A stretch of DNA of 64,000 nt from Flavobacteriales bacterium (GTDB taxonomy: Bacteria; Bacteroidota; Bacteroidia; Flavobacteriales_F; PHOS-HE28), in NCBI GenBank assembly GCA_016713875.1, contig JADJOI010000003.1, positions 2,046,001 through 2,110,000 on the forward strand, in the 5' to 3' direction. The notes below the pieces were generated by a model. The model saw nothing but the letters and a program-made list of their open reading frames with translations. It was not told the DNA's origin and did not search any database. Both the position numbers and the translations under genes were made by a program. Of this stretch, positions 19,567 to 27,562 are shown piece by piece. Each line of letters begins with the position of its first letter. Within the stretch, counting starts at the first letter, position 1.

Positions 19567-20571
19567 ATGTCCAACGTCTACTACCCCGACTACCTCCAGC
19601 TGGACAAGATCCTCGGCGCACAAGCGCTTGAGAGCGACAAGCACGGCCAGCACGCGCACGATGAGATGCTCTTCATCGTGATCCACCAGGCCTACGAGCT
19701 GTGGTTCAAGCAGGTGCTGCACGAGGTGGGCAGTGTGATCGGCCTGTTCGCGGACCGCCACGTGGACGACAACGGCGGTGAGCTGAACATCGCGGTGCAC
19801 CGCCTCCAGCGGGTGAAGACCATCCTGGACGTGCTGGTGCACCAGATGGACATCATGGAGACGATGACGCCGCTGGATTTCCTGGACTTCCGGGACATGC
19901 TGCGTCCGGCGAGCGGCTTCCAGAGCATGCAGTTCAAGGTGCTCGAGGCACGGTTGGGTCTGCGGATGGAGGCCCGCTTCGGCAAGCAGTACTACACCAG
20001 CCAGTTGAAGCCCGAGCACAAGGCGGAGATCGAGGCGCTGGAGCAGCTGCCCACCCTGCTGGAGCTGGTGAACGCCTGGCTCGAGCGCATGCCCTTCCTG
20101 GAGCCTCGGTACTGGCCCCAGGGCGAGGCCGGGTTCTTCGACCAGCTGGAACGGATCTACAATGCCAGCCTGGTGCAGGGTGAGGAGGCGAACGCCGCGT
20201 TGTGGCGGAAGATCTTCGTGGATGGCTCCGCGGAGCGGAAGCTGAGCCCGAAGGCCTGCCGCAGCGCCCTCTTCATCATGCTGTACCGCGACGAGCCCAT
20301 CTTCCAGCAGCCGTTCCGCTTCCTGGAAGCGCTGCTCGACATCGACGAGGCCATGGCGGCGTGGAGGGGCCGACACATCAACATGGTGCACCGCATGATC
20401 GGCCTTCGTGTAGGCACGGGCGGCAGTACGGGCAAGGCGTACCTGCGCGGTGCCATGGACAGCCACTACATCTTCAGCGAGGTGGCGGACCTGAGCAGCT
20501 TCCTCTTCGAGCGGCGCAAGCTGCCACCCCTGCCGGCACAGGTGAAGGAGGCGTTGCGGTTCAAGGCTTGA
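19567..20571 (+). CDS. kynA: Tryptophan 2,3-dioxygenase family protein
   Basis: Heme enzyme that opens the indole ring of tryptophan to N-formylkynurenine, the first step of the kynurenine pathway. 334 aa. Family motifs are clear: YYPDYLQLDKILGAQ, HDEMLFIVIHQAYELWFKQVL and DFRDMLRPASGFQSMQFKVLE, the last being the substrate-binding region, and later HRMIGLRVGTGGSTGKAYLR with the conserved C-terminal motif. No other kynurenine pathway gene is in the window. The start at 19567 fits the family's N-terminus. Confidence 0.92.
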   Translation: MSNVYYPDYLQLDKILGAQALESDKHGQHAHDEMLFIVIHQAYELWFKQVLHEVGSVIGLFADRHVDDNGGELNIAVHRLQRVKTILDVLVHQMDIMETMTPLDFLDFRDMLRPASGFQSMQFKVLEARLGLRMEARFGKQYYTSQLKPEHKAEIEALEQLPTLLELVNAWLERMPFLEPRYWPQGEAGFFDQLERIYNASLVQGEEANAALWRKIFVDGSAERKLSPKACRSALFIMLYRDEPIFQQPFRFLEALLDIDEAMAAWRGRHINMVHRMIGLRVGTGGSTGKAYLRGAMDSHYIFSEVADLSSFLFERRKLPPLPAQVKEALRFKA

Positions 20572-20735
20572 TCGGCCCGTTCCGCGCATGGGAGCCCATG
20601 CCGCCAGTTCTCCAGCTCGCAGCGCCAGGCAGGTCATCAATGCGGCCGTGGGCGTCTCCCGTGCGCTCCCCGACAAGAGGCATAGCCGAACCTGGCGGGC
20701 GGTATCCGCCTGGCTGAACGCGTAAGCGAGGGGCG

Positions 20736-20743
20736 TAACTTCA
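20736..20743 (+). promoter_or_regulatory. Putative -7 box (TAACTTCA) for the beta-barrel gene at 20762
   Basis: TAnnTT-type box 18 bp upstream of the ATG. The 190-bp gap after the dioxygenase gene holds nothing else I can identify. Confidence 0.35.
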
Positions 20744-20761
20744 CGTCAGCGAACCGCGCCT

Positions 20762-21391
20762 ATGGGACCCAGGAAGCTCCTTCCAACGGCCTGCGCCATG
20801 CTGCTCGGCGCGTGGACCGTGGATGCGCAGGTGCAGGTGAACCCGCAGGTGGGCCTGTTGACCCAGACCCTGCAGGGCGATCCCGACAACGGCGATTTCC
20901 AGGGCAACATGGGTTGGCAGGCGGGGGTCGACCTTCGGCTGGGTCGACGCCTGTACTTCCAGCCGGGGCTGCACATCGGCCGGCAGGCGACCGTGGTGCA
21001 GATGCAGGTGCCCATGTTGCTCGACACCTTCCTGGTGGAGAACGACCTGGTGCGCACGGTGTTGAAGGCCAAAGCGCTGGTAGGCTTCAACCTGGTGCAC
21101 AAGGACGGCTTCAAGCTGCGGTTGAACCTGGGCCCCAGCTATGACCTGCTCTTGAGCGTGGACAACAGCAATGAGGACATCGCGTGGAACAGGAACGACC
21201 TGACGGCCGGTTCCTTCGATCTGGACGCGGGTGTTGGCCTGGACATCTGGTTCGTCACCGTGGAGGGTGGCGTGAGCGCGGGCCTGAGCAGGGTGCTCGA
21301 CGCGGACGGGCTGAACGACGTGTACGATGATCCGCGCAACCTGACCTGGTACGCGACGGTAGGCATCGTGCTGGGCCGGAGCACCCGCTAA
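20762..21391 (+). CDS. Outer membrane beta-barrel protein (PorT-like family)
   Basis: 209 aa with a signal peptide (MGPRKLLPTACAMLLGAWTVDAQ). The mature protein begins VQVNPQVGLLTQTLQG and alternates amphipathic strands (GWQAGVDLRLGRRLYFQPGLHIG, KLRLNLGPSYDLLLSV, YATVGIVLGR), as in the OMP_b-brl_2 porin-like proteins of Bacteroidota. The specific role is unknown. It is convergent with the beta-CASP gene, with stops 1 bp apart and no room for a separate terminator. Confidence 0.75.
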   Translation: MGPRKLLPTACAMLLGAWTVDAQVQVNPQVGLLTQTLQGDPDNGDFQGNMGWQAGVDLRLGRRLYFQPGLHIGRQATVVQMQVPMLLDTFLVENDLVRTVLKAKALVGFNLVHKDGFKLRLNLGPSYDLLLSVDNSNEDIAWNRNDLTAGSFDLDAGVGLDIWFVTVEGGVSAGLSRVLDADGLNDVYDDPRNLTWYATVGIVLGRSTR

Positions 21392-21392
21392 T

Positions 21393-22823
21393 TCAGAGCA
21401 CGAAGCGCTGGCCTTTCTGCGGGATGGCGATGTTGTGATGCCCTGCGGCCGAGAGCCGTTCCTGCAAGCCGTTCAAGCTGACGGTGATGCCGTGCACCAG
21501 GAAGAGCTGGCGCACGCGGGCGGGGTCCTGGCAGCCGAGGTAGCGCACCAGCTCGCCACGATCGGCATGCGCGCTGTAGAACTCCATGCGCAGGACGGCG
21601 GCCTTTACGGGCACGGGCTCACCGAAGATGTGCACCACTTGGTGACCGCTGAGGATGTCGTGGCCCAGCGTGCCGGGCGCGCAGAAGCCGACGGCCAGCA
21701 CGGTGTTGCGCGGGTTGGGCAGGCTGTGGCGCAGATGGTGGCGGATGCGTCCGGCCTCCATCATGCCGCTGGCCGCGATGACGATGCAGGGCTCCTGCCG
21801 GGCGTTGAGCTGCTTGCTGCGCTCCGGGTTGCGCACGAACTCCACCCCGGGGAAGCTGAACAGGTCGGCATCGTGCTCGAGTTCGGCCCGCACCTCCGGT
21901 CGGAAGGACGCGCTGTGCTGGCGCACGATCCCCGTGGCGCTGATCGCCAGCGGGCTGTCCACGAAGACCGGGATCCGGGGCAGACGGCCCTGGTTGCTGA
22001 GGCTGTTGAGCGTGTACAGGATCTCCTGCGTCTTGCCGATGCTGAAAGCCGGGATGAGCAGCTTGCCGCGGCGCTCCACGCATGCCTCGGTCACATGCCG
22101 CAACAATTCCTCTTCGGCCTCCGCGATGCCGGGATGGTCGCGGTCACCGTAGGTGCTCTCGCACAGGATCACATCCGCTTGCGGGAACGGGGCGGGCTCG
22201 GGCAGCAGGCGGTCGACATAGCGGCCCACATCACCGGTGAAGGTGAGGCGCAGGACCCGTTCGCCGTCGTCGATGGTGAGGTGCACCGCGGCACTGCCAA
22301 GGATATGGCCCGCCTCAGTAAAGGTGCAGGTGATGCCCGGCACCACGGTGAACGCACTGTTCAGGTCGTGGGCCTCGAAACGCTGCAGGGCCGGGGGCAC
22401 CTCATCCGCCGTGTACAGCGGTCCCGGCTCGTCGAGCGTGCGTCCCTGCCGTTTGGCGCGCTTGAGGTCGTACGCGTGGTCGGCCTCCTGGATGCGTGCG
22501 CTGTCCTCCAGCATGATGGCGCAGAGGTCGCGCGTGGCCGGTGTGCTGTGGATGGGACCGGTGAAGCCCTCGGCCACCAGGCGTGGAAGCAGGCCGCTGT
22601 GATCGATGTGAGCGTGGCTCAGCACCACGGCGTCCACCGCACCGGGATCGAATCCGAAGTGGCGGTTGGGGTCCCCCTTTGAGCGGCTCACCGCCTCGCC
22701 TTGGAACATGCCGCAGTCGAGGAGCACGCGATGCACGGCGCCATCGCGATGCTGCACCTCGAGCAGGTGCTTGCTGCCGGTGACGGTGCCGGCGGCCCCG
22801 TGGAAGGTGAGCGCGATGGCCAT
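21393..22823 (-). CDS. Beta-CASP metallo-beta-lactamase-fold nuclease
   Basis: 476 aa, cytosolic. Signature motif VVLSHAHIDHSGLLPRL (HxHxDH), the beta-CASP region LLIPAFSIGKTQEILYTL and SPLAISATGIVR, then CIVIAASGMMEAGRIRHHL, and the C-terminal ligands in MEFYSAHADRGELVRYL and LFLVHG. This is the layout of RNA-processing exonucleases and mRNA 3'-end endonuclease-like enzymes (YSH1/CPSF type). Substrate is not shown by the sequence; RNA is the usual one. A TAGATTTCG box lies 3 bp before the ATG. Confidence 0.9.
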   Translation of the reverse strand: MAIALTFHGAAGTVTGSKHLLEVQHRDGAVHRVLLDCGMFQGEAVSRSKGDPNRHFGFDPGAVDAVVLSHAHIDHSGLLPRLVAEGFTGPIHSTPATRDLCAIMLEDSARIQEADHAYDLKRAKRQGRTLDEPGPLYTADEVPPALQRFEAHDLNSAFTVVPGITCTFTEAGHILGSAAVHLTIDDGERVLRLTFTGDVGRYVDRLLPEPAPFPQADVILCESTYGDRDHPGIAEAEEELLRHVTEACVERRGKLLIPAFSIGKTQEILYTLNSLSNQGRLPRIPVFVDSPLAISATGIVRQHSASFRPEVRAELEHDADLFSFPGVEFVRNPERSKQLNARQEPCIVIAASGMMEAGRIRHHLRHSLPNPRNTVLAVGFCAPGTLGHDILSGHQVVHIFGEPVPVKAAVLRMEFYSAHADRGELVRYLGCQDPARVRQLFLVHGITVSLNGLQERLSAAGHHNIAIPQKGQRFVL

Positions 22824-22864
22824 GGGCGAAATCTACGCAGGCATGGCCGGGCCGACCATCATCC

Positions 22865-23965
22865 TCAGGGCATGCGCACCTGATCGGGGAAGCGCGACAT
22901 CAGGTCGTAGTACGGCTCCATCAGGTGGTGCATGAACACCTTCTTCGGGTCGTCCACGAAGCGCGCCCGGTAGGTGGCATCGGGCCGCAGCACCACGAAG
23001 GGGCCCGTGCGCACGAAGTGTGTGCCCTCGGGCATATCGGGGGCCGTGTAGCCCGGTAGGTTCTTGGCGGCCATGCGGCCGATGGTGCGGCCCAGCACGC
23101 GATGGTAGTTGCGGCGCGCCTTGCGGGTGGGCCGGTCCAGGCGGTTGAACAGGATGCGCAGGCCGAGGTCCTGCGGGAAAGGGAGCGAGCGGATGGCCTT
23201 GCGCGCGTTGCGGAACGGGTTCACCGGGTTGAAGTCGTCCACCGTCTGCACGGTGACGGGCACTTCGGGCACCCAATCGGCGCTGTTCACCACGTTCATG
23301 GCCCAGCCTTCGCGCTGAGCGGCCTCATATCCGTAGGCGAAGGGCAGGTTGCCAGGCTTGGGCGCGGCGCTGCAGTAGGTCTTCATCACCAGGTCGGCGG
23401 GCAGGCGCCCCATGGCGCGCAGGTGCCAAAGGTGCGCCGTGAGCAGGTAGGTGATGGCCCCGCCCTGGCTGTGGCCGCAGAGGATGAGCTGGCGCGTGCC
23501 CGCGTCGACCAGCGAATCGACGGCCGGCAGGATGCTGCGTTGCAGATGACCCAGACCGATGAGCCAGCCCAGGTGCACGCGCGCAGCGGGGTCGTCGCTC
23601 AAGGAATAGCGGAAGGGATCGCCACCGTCGAGGTCCAGTTCGCCTTGGGCGGGAACGAGCACCGCGTGGAAGTTCTCCAGCCAGCTGCCGAGCTGGGCGG
23701 TGGTGCCGCGCACCACGATAGCGGCGGTGCCGGTGCCGTCGGCGTAGAGGTCCCAACGATTATCAAGGCCCACCACGGGGCTTCTCCAAACCGGGGAGAA
23801 CCGTTCCGGCTTCGGCAGGTTGAAGCCCTCCATCGCGGTGTCGGCCTGTGCGGCGAAGACGCGGAGCAGCTCGGTGTATTCGGCCTTGTCGAAGCCGGGC
23901 CGCAGCTGAGCGGGGCAGAGCGTGTGGACAGCGGACGCGGCCAGCAGGAGTGTAAGTCGGCGCAT
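22865..23965 (-). CDS. Secreted class 3-type lipase family protein
   Basis: 366 aa with a signal peptide (MRRLTLLLAASAVHTLCPAQ). Alpha/beta-hydrolase with the nucleophile elbow LILCGHSQGGAITYLLTAHL, preceded by AIVVRGTTAQLGSWLENFHAV, the region that carries the oxyanion hole in class 3 lipases. Downstream KTYCSAAPKPGNLPFAYGYE and NSADWVPEVP contain the acid region of the triad. The enzyme probably hydrolyses esters in the periplasm or outside the cell. Substrate unknown. It is divergent from the TonB-dependent receptor gene. Confidence 0.82.
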   Translation of the reverse strand: MRRLTLLLAASAVHTLCPAQLRPGFDKAEYTELLRVFAAQADTAMEGFNLPKPERFSPVWRSPVVGLDNRWDLYADGTGTAAIVVRGTTAQLGSWLENFHAVLVPAQGELDLDGGDPFRYSLSDDPAARVHLGWLIGLGHLQRSILPAVDSLVDAGTRQLILCGHSQGGAITYLLTAHLWHLRAMGRLPADLVMKTYCSAAPKPGNLPFAYGYEAAQREGWAMNVVNSADWVPEVPVTVQTVDDFNPVNPFRNARKAIRSLPFPQDLGLRILFNRLDRPTRKARRNYHRVLGRTIGRMAAKNLPGYTAPDMPEGTHFVRTGPFVVLRPDATYRARFVDDPKKVFMHHLMEPYYDLMSRFPDQVRMP

Positions 23966-24050
23966 GGTCGTCGCGAAGGTGTGAAGGAACGCTCAGGTGG
24001 CCTCACCTGTTCATGGTCCGGTCCGCGCGACAGTGACCGGAAGCGCCTCC

Positions 24051-24058
24051 TATCTTGT
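24051..24058 (+). promoter_or_regulatory. Putative -7 box (TATCTTGT) for the TonB-dependent receptor
   Basis: TATCTTNN box 14 bp upstream of the ATG at 24073. It argues against the in-frame TTG at 24055, which lies inside the box. Confidence 0.4.
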
Positions 24059-24072
24059 GCGCATCCCGACCG

Positions 24073-27021
24073 ATGCGCCTCCCCCGACACCGCTTCGACC
24101 GGTCAACGGAACGTTCACCGTTGCCCTCGCTCCTCACGACCGCAACGCGCGTCCGCCCGCTCCTGCTGCTGGCGCTGCTGCTGCCACTGACCGCGCTGGC
24201 CCAACAGTTCAAGCTGCGTGGTGTGGTGAGCGACGCCGGCAGCGGTGAAACGCTCATCGGTGCCACCGTGGCCCTGAAGGGCACGAAGGCGGTGACGCAA
24301 ACGGACCTCGACGGCCGGTTCGAGCTGCTGGTGAACGAGCTGCCGCCGTACGTGCTGGTGATCAGCTACGTGGGCTTCACGGACCTGGAGGTGGAGGTGA
24401 AGAGCCCCGATCAGGAGATGAAGTTCAAGCTGAGCACGGACCAGGTGCTGCTGCAAGAGGCCGAGGTGGTGGGCAGCCGGATCAGTGAGAAGCAGAAGCA
24501 GGCCCCGCTCACGGTAGAGAGCATGGACATCATCGCGATCCGGGAGGCGCCGAGCGGTGATTTCTACGAGAGCCTGGGCACGTTGAAAGGCGTGGACATG
24601 ACGGCCGCGAGCTTCGGCTTCAAGGTCATCAACACGCGCGGCTTCAACAGCACCAGCCCGGTGCGCAGCCTGCAGCTCATCGACGGGGTGGACAACCAGA
24701 GCCCGGGCCTCAACTTCAGCCTAGGCAACTTCCTGGGGGCAAGCGACCTGGACGTGATGAAGGTGGACGTGATCGCGGGAGCGAGCAGCGCGTTCTACGG
24801 TCCGGGCGCCTTCAACGGGGTGATCAACATGACCACCAAGAGCCCGTGGGCCTTCCCGGGGTTGAGCGTGAGCGCCAAGGCCGGTGAACGCGACCTGCTC
24901 GAAGGGGCCGTGCGCTGGGCCCAGGTCTTCAAGAACAAGGAAGGCCGCGACCGCTTCGCGTACAAGCTGAACCTCTTCGCCATGCGCGCCGAGGACTGGT
25001 ACGCCGAGAACTACGACCCCACCAGCAACAGCCCGACAGGGGTCGACAACCCGGGACGCTACGACGCGGTGAACAGCTATGGCGATGAGTGGGTGACGGC
25101 GAACAACGACTTCGGCGTATCCCTGTTCAGCCGACGGCAATACCCGGGCCTCGGGCTCTTCCTCCGCCCGGGCTATCGCGAAGCGGACCTGGTGGACTAT
25201 GGCACCAACAACCTGAAGGCGGGCCTGAGCCTGCATTACCGGCTCACCGACAGCGTGGAGGTGCAGGTGGCCACGAACTACAGCCGGGGAAGCACGGTGT
25301 ATCAGGGCGACAACCGGTACAGGCTGGAGGGCGTACAGTTCTTCCAGCACCGGCTGGAGCTTCGGCAGGAAGGGCGCTGGTTCTTCAGGAGTTACGTGAC
25401 GCACGAGGACGCCGGTGACACCTACGACATTTACACCACCGGGCTGCGCCTGCAGGAGGCGAGCGCCCAAACCGTGAAATGGAACGAGCGGTACTTTACG
25501 ATCTGGGAGACGTACATCAAACCACTGCTGAATGCCACCCAGCCAGGCTACCTGACCCCGAGCGAGGCGATCGCACAGGGCATCACCACTCAGGAAGCCT
25601 ACGATGCGTATCTAGCGCAGTTCGTTGCGGATAATTCCGAACTTTTTGGATCCTATCACCAATTTGTATCAGACAGTATTGGTCGCGAAGACACGCCATC
25701 CCAAGACCCCGCCTATCTCGTCGGCACCGACCGCTTCAACGAAAAGCTCGACGAGATCCGTTCGCGGCGCTTCACCGAAGGGGGTTCGCTGTTCTTCGAC
25801 CGGTCGGCCCTGTACCATGCCATGGGCGAGTACCGCTTCAAGCCGCGGTTCGCGGAGATCACCGTGGGCGGCAATGGGCGGCTGTACCGGCCCAACAGTG
25901 CGGGCACCATCTTCAAGGACACGGCGGACATCGTGATCACCAACTGGGAGGTGGGTGGCTATGCCGGTCTGGAAAAGAAACTCGTGCAGGACAGGCTGCG
26001 CCTTGCCCTCACTGTGCGGGTGGACAAGAACGAGAACTTCGAACCGCAGGTCTCCCCAGCACTGAGCGCCGTGTACACACCGAACGCTGACCATGTGCTA
26101 CGCGTGAGCCTGAGCCGCGGCGTGCGCAACCCGACGCTGGCCGACCAGTACCTTTATTACAATGTGGGGCGGGCCATCCTGCTGGGCAACATCGAAGGCC
26201 AGTTCGAGGAGGGCCGGGACAGCCTGATCACGATCGAGAGCTTCAACGATTACCGCAGCTCGCCGACCCTGTTGGAGGGACTGTCCCAGCTGGAGTACTT
26301 CAATGTGGACCGGATCCGTCCGGAGAAGGTGCTCACCGTGGAAGCCGGTTACCGGGGCACCCTGAAGGAGAAGTTCTACGTGGACGCGAGCGGCTACACC
26401 AGCTGGTACACGGACTTCATCGGCTACCTGATCGGCATTGATGGCAGCTTCGATCAGGTGACCGGCTTTCCGCAAGAGCTCCAGGTGTATCGCGTGGCGG
26501 CCAACAGCACCAGCACGGTGCGCACCCTGGGCGGCAACCTCGGGGTGAACTACTACCGCAAGCGGATGACCTACAGCGTGAACTACAGCTACAACCGCTT
26601 GATCGCCGGCGAGGACGACCCGATCATCCCCGCCTTCAACACCCCTTTGAACAAGTTCAATGTGGGCTTCACGGGTCATGACCTGCGGATCCCGTGGACC
26701 GACCGCCGTGATCTGGGATTCGGCATCAACTACAAGTTCGTGGAAGGCTTCACCTTCGAAGGTTCACCCCAGTTCACCGGCGCCATTCCGAGCTACGACA
26801 TGGTGGACGCGCAGGTGAACGTGAAGTTCCCGAAGCCCGGACTGACCGTGAAGGTGGGCTGCAGCAACCTCTTCGGGATCGTGCCCTTGTTCGACGAGCG
26901 CGTTCCGGATGACGAGCGACTGGAGCGGATGTGGTCGAACGATGTGTACCTGGTCTACGGTGGACCGGCGGTGGGCCGTTTGGGGTACGTACAGCTGATC
27001 TACGAGCTGGATCGGCGGTGA
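24073..27021 (+). CDS. TonB-dependent receptor with carboxypeptidase-like N-terminal domain
   Basis: 982 aa outer membrane transporter. N-terminus: a basic leader with a late signal peptide (PLLLLALLLPLTALAQQ), then a carboxypeptidase regulatory-like domain (FKLRGVVSDAGSGETLIGATVALKG...TDLDGRFEL), then the plug (SLQLIDGVDNQSPG, VDVIAGASSAFYGPGAFNGVINMTTK). The barrel extends to the end. The length and layout match SusC-like or related transporters. No SusD-like lipoprotein is adjacent, so an orphan transporter of siderophore, cofactor or peptide type is also possible. The ATG at 24073 was chosen over the upstream TTG because of the promoter-like box. Confidence 0.88.
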   Translation: MRLPRHRFDRSTERSPLPSLLTTATRVRPLLLLALLLPLTALAQQFKLRGVVSDAGSGETLIGATVALKGTKAVTQTDLDGRFELLVNELPPYVLVISYVGFTDLEVEVKSPDQEMKFKLSTDQVLLQEAEVVGSRISEKQKQAPLTVESMDIIAIREAPSGDFYESLGTLKGVDMTAASFGFKVINTRGFNSTSPVRSLQLIDGVDNQSPGLNFSLGNFLGASDLDVMKVDVIAGASSAFYGPGAFNGVINMTTKSPWAFPGLSVSAKAGERDLLEGAVRWAQVFKNKEGRDRFAYKLNLFAMRAEDWYAENYDPTSNSPTGVDNPGRYDAVNSYGDEWVTANNDFGVSLFSRRQYPGLGLFLRPGYREADLVDYGTNNLKAGLSLHYRLTDSVEVQVATNYSRGSTVYQGDNRYRLEGVQFFQHRLELRQEGRWFFRSYVTHEDAGDTYDIYTTGLRLQEASAQTVKWNERYFTIWETYIKPLLNATQPGYLTPSEAIAQGITTQEAYDAYLAQFVADNSELFGSYHQFVSDSIGREDTPSQDPAYLVGTDRFNEKLDEIRSRRFTEGGSLFFDRSALYHAMGEYRFKPRFAEITVGGNGRLYRPNSAGTIFKDTADIVITNWEVGGYAGLEKKLVQDRLRLALTVRVDKNENFEPQVSPALSAVYTPNADHVLRVSLSRGVRNPTLADQYLYYNVGRAILLGNIEGQFEEGRDSLITIESFNDYRSSPTLLEGLSQLEYFNVDRIRPEKVLTVEAGYRGTLKEKFYVDASGYTSWYTDFIGYLIGIDGSFDQVTGFPQELQVYRVAANSTSTVRTLGGNLGVNYYRKRMTYSVNYSYNRLIAGEDDPIIPAFNTPLNKFNVGFTGHDLRIPWTDRRDLGFGINYKFVEGFTFEGSPQFTGAIPSYDMVDAQVNVKFPKPGLTVKVGCSNLFGIVPLFDERVPDDERLERMWSNDVYLVYGGPAVGRLGYVQLIYELDRR

Positions 27022-27051
27022 GGGGGTCTGGAGGCTTCGGGCCGCTCCCGA

Positions 27052-27493
27052 ACATATGTATGGCCATACATACTTCACGCTCCGGGAATCTAGGCCGCTC
27101 GAACCACAGAAAGCCGCGCGAAATGGAGCCCGCACGGTCGAACAGTCTGGTCTGACCCCCTCGACATATGTATGGCCATACATATGTTCGGAATCAGTCA
27201 TCGGAGAGGCGTGATACGCGCCGAACCGCACGGATAGTGGGGTTCCACCCTGGACCGGCCCATTTCTGGTCATCAGCCAACGTATGTATGGCCATACATA
27301 TGTCATGAGCGGTCCTTCATAGGCTGAAGCGCTACGAGCCACCATGGGCCCGACGCCGTCAAAGCCCCCCACACGCAGAACACCAACGCTCTAGCGGGGA
27401 GCTCGGTGAGATCTCATTCGAACAGCTACAAGCATCGAACGAGGTAGCGGGTTGTTGCGGTAACGGACTCGACGTATGTATGGCCATACATAC
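27052..27493. repeat. Four copies of a GTATGGCCATAC-centred palindrome in a 541-bp gap
   Basis: Copies at 27052-27073, 27164-27187, 27280-27303 and 27472-27493. The shared core is TATGTATGGCCATACATA, an 18-bp perfect palindrome, extended by AC(A/G) to the left and T(G/A)(T/C) to the right. Copies are 92 to 192 bp apart in otherwise unremarkable GC-rich sequence between the receptor gene and the next signal-peptide gene. No ORF is convincing in this gap. Confidence 0.85.
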
Positions 27494-27531
27494 ATCCGTT
27501 CCCGTCCTCCGGAGCAACACAGGTCCATCCC

Positions 27532-27539
27532 TATCTTCG
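27532..27539 (+). promoter_or_regulatory. Putative -7 box (TATCTTCG) for the T9SS hydrolase
   Basis: 23 bp upstream of the ATG at 27563 and 39 bp downstream of the last palindrome of the 27052-27493 cluster. Confidence 0.4.
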
Positions 27540-27562
27540 GGTCCTGATCAAACCCAGGATCC

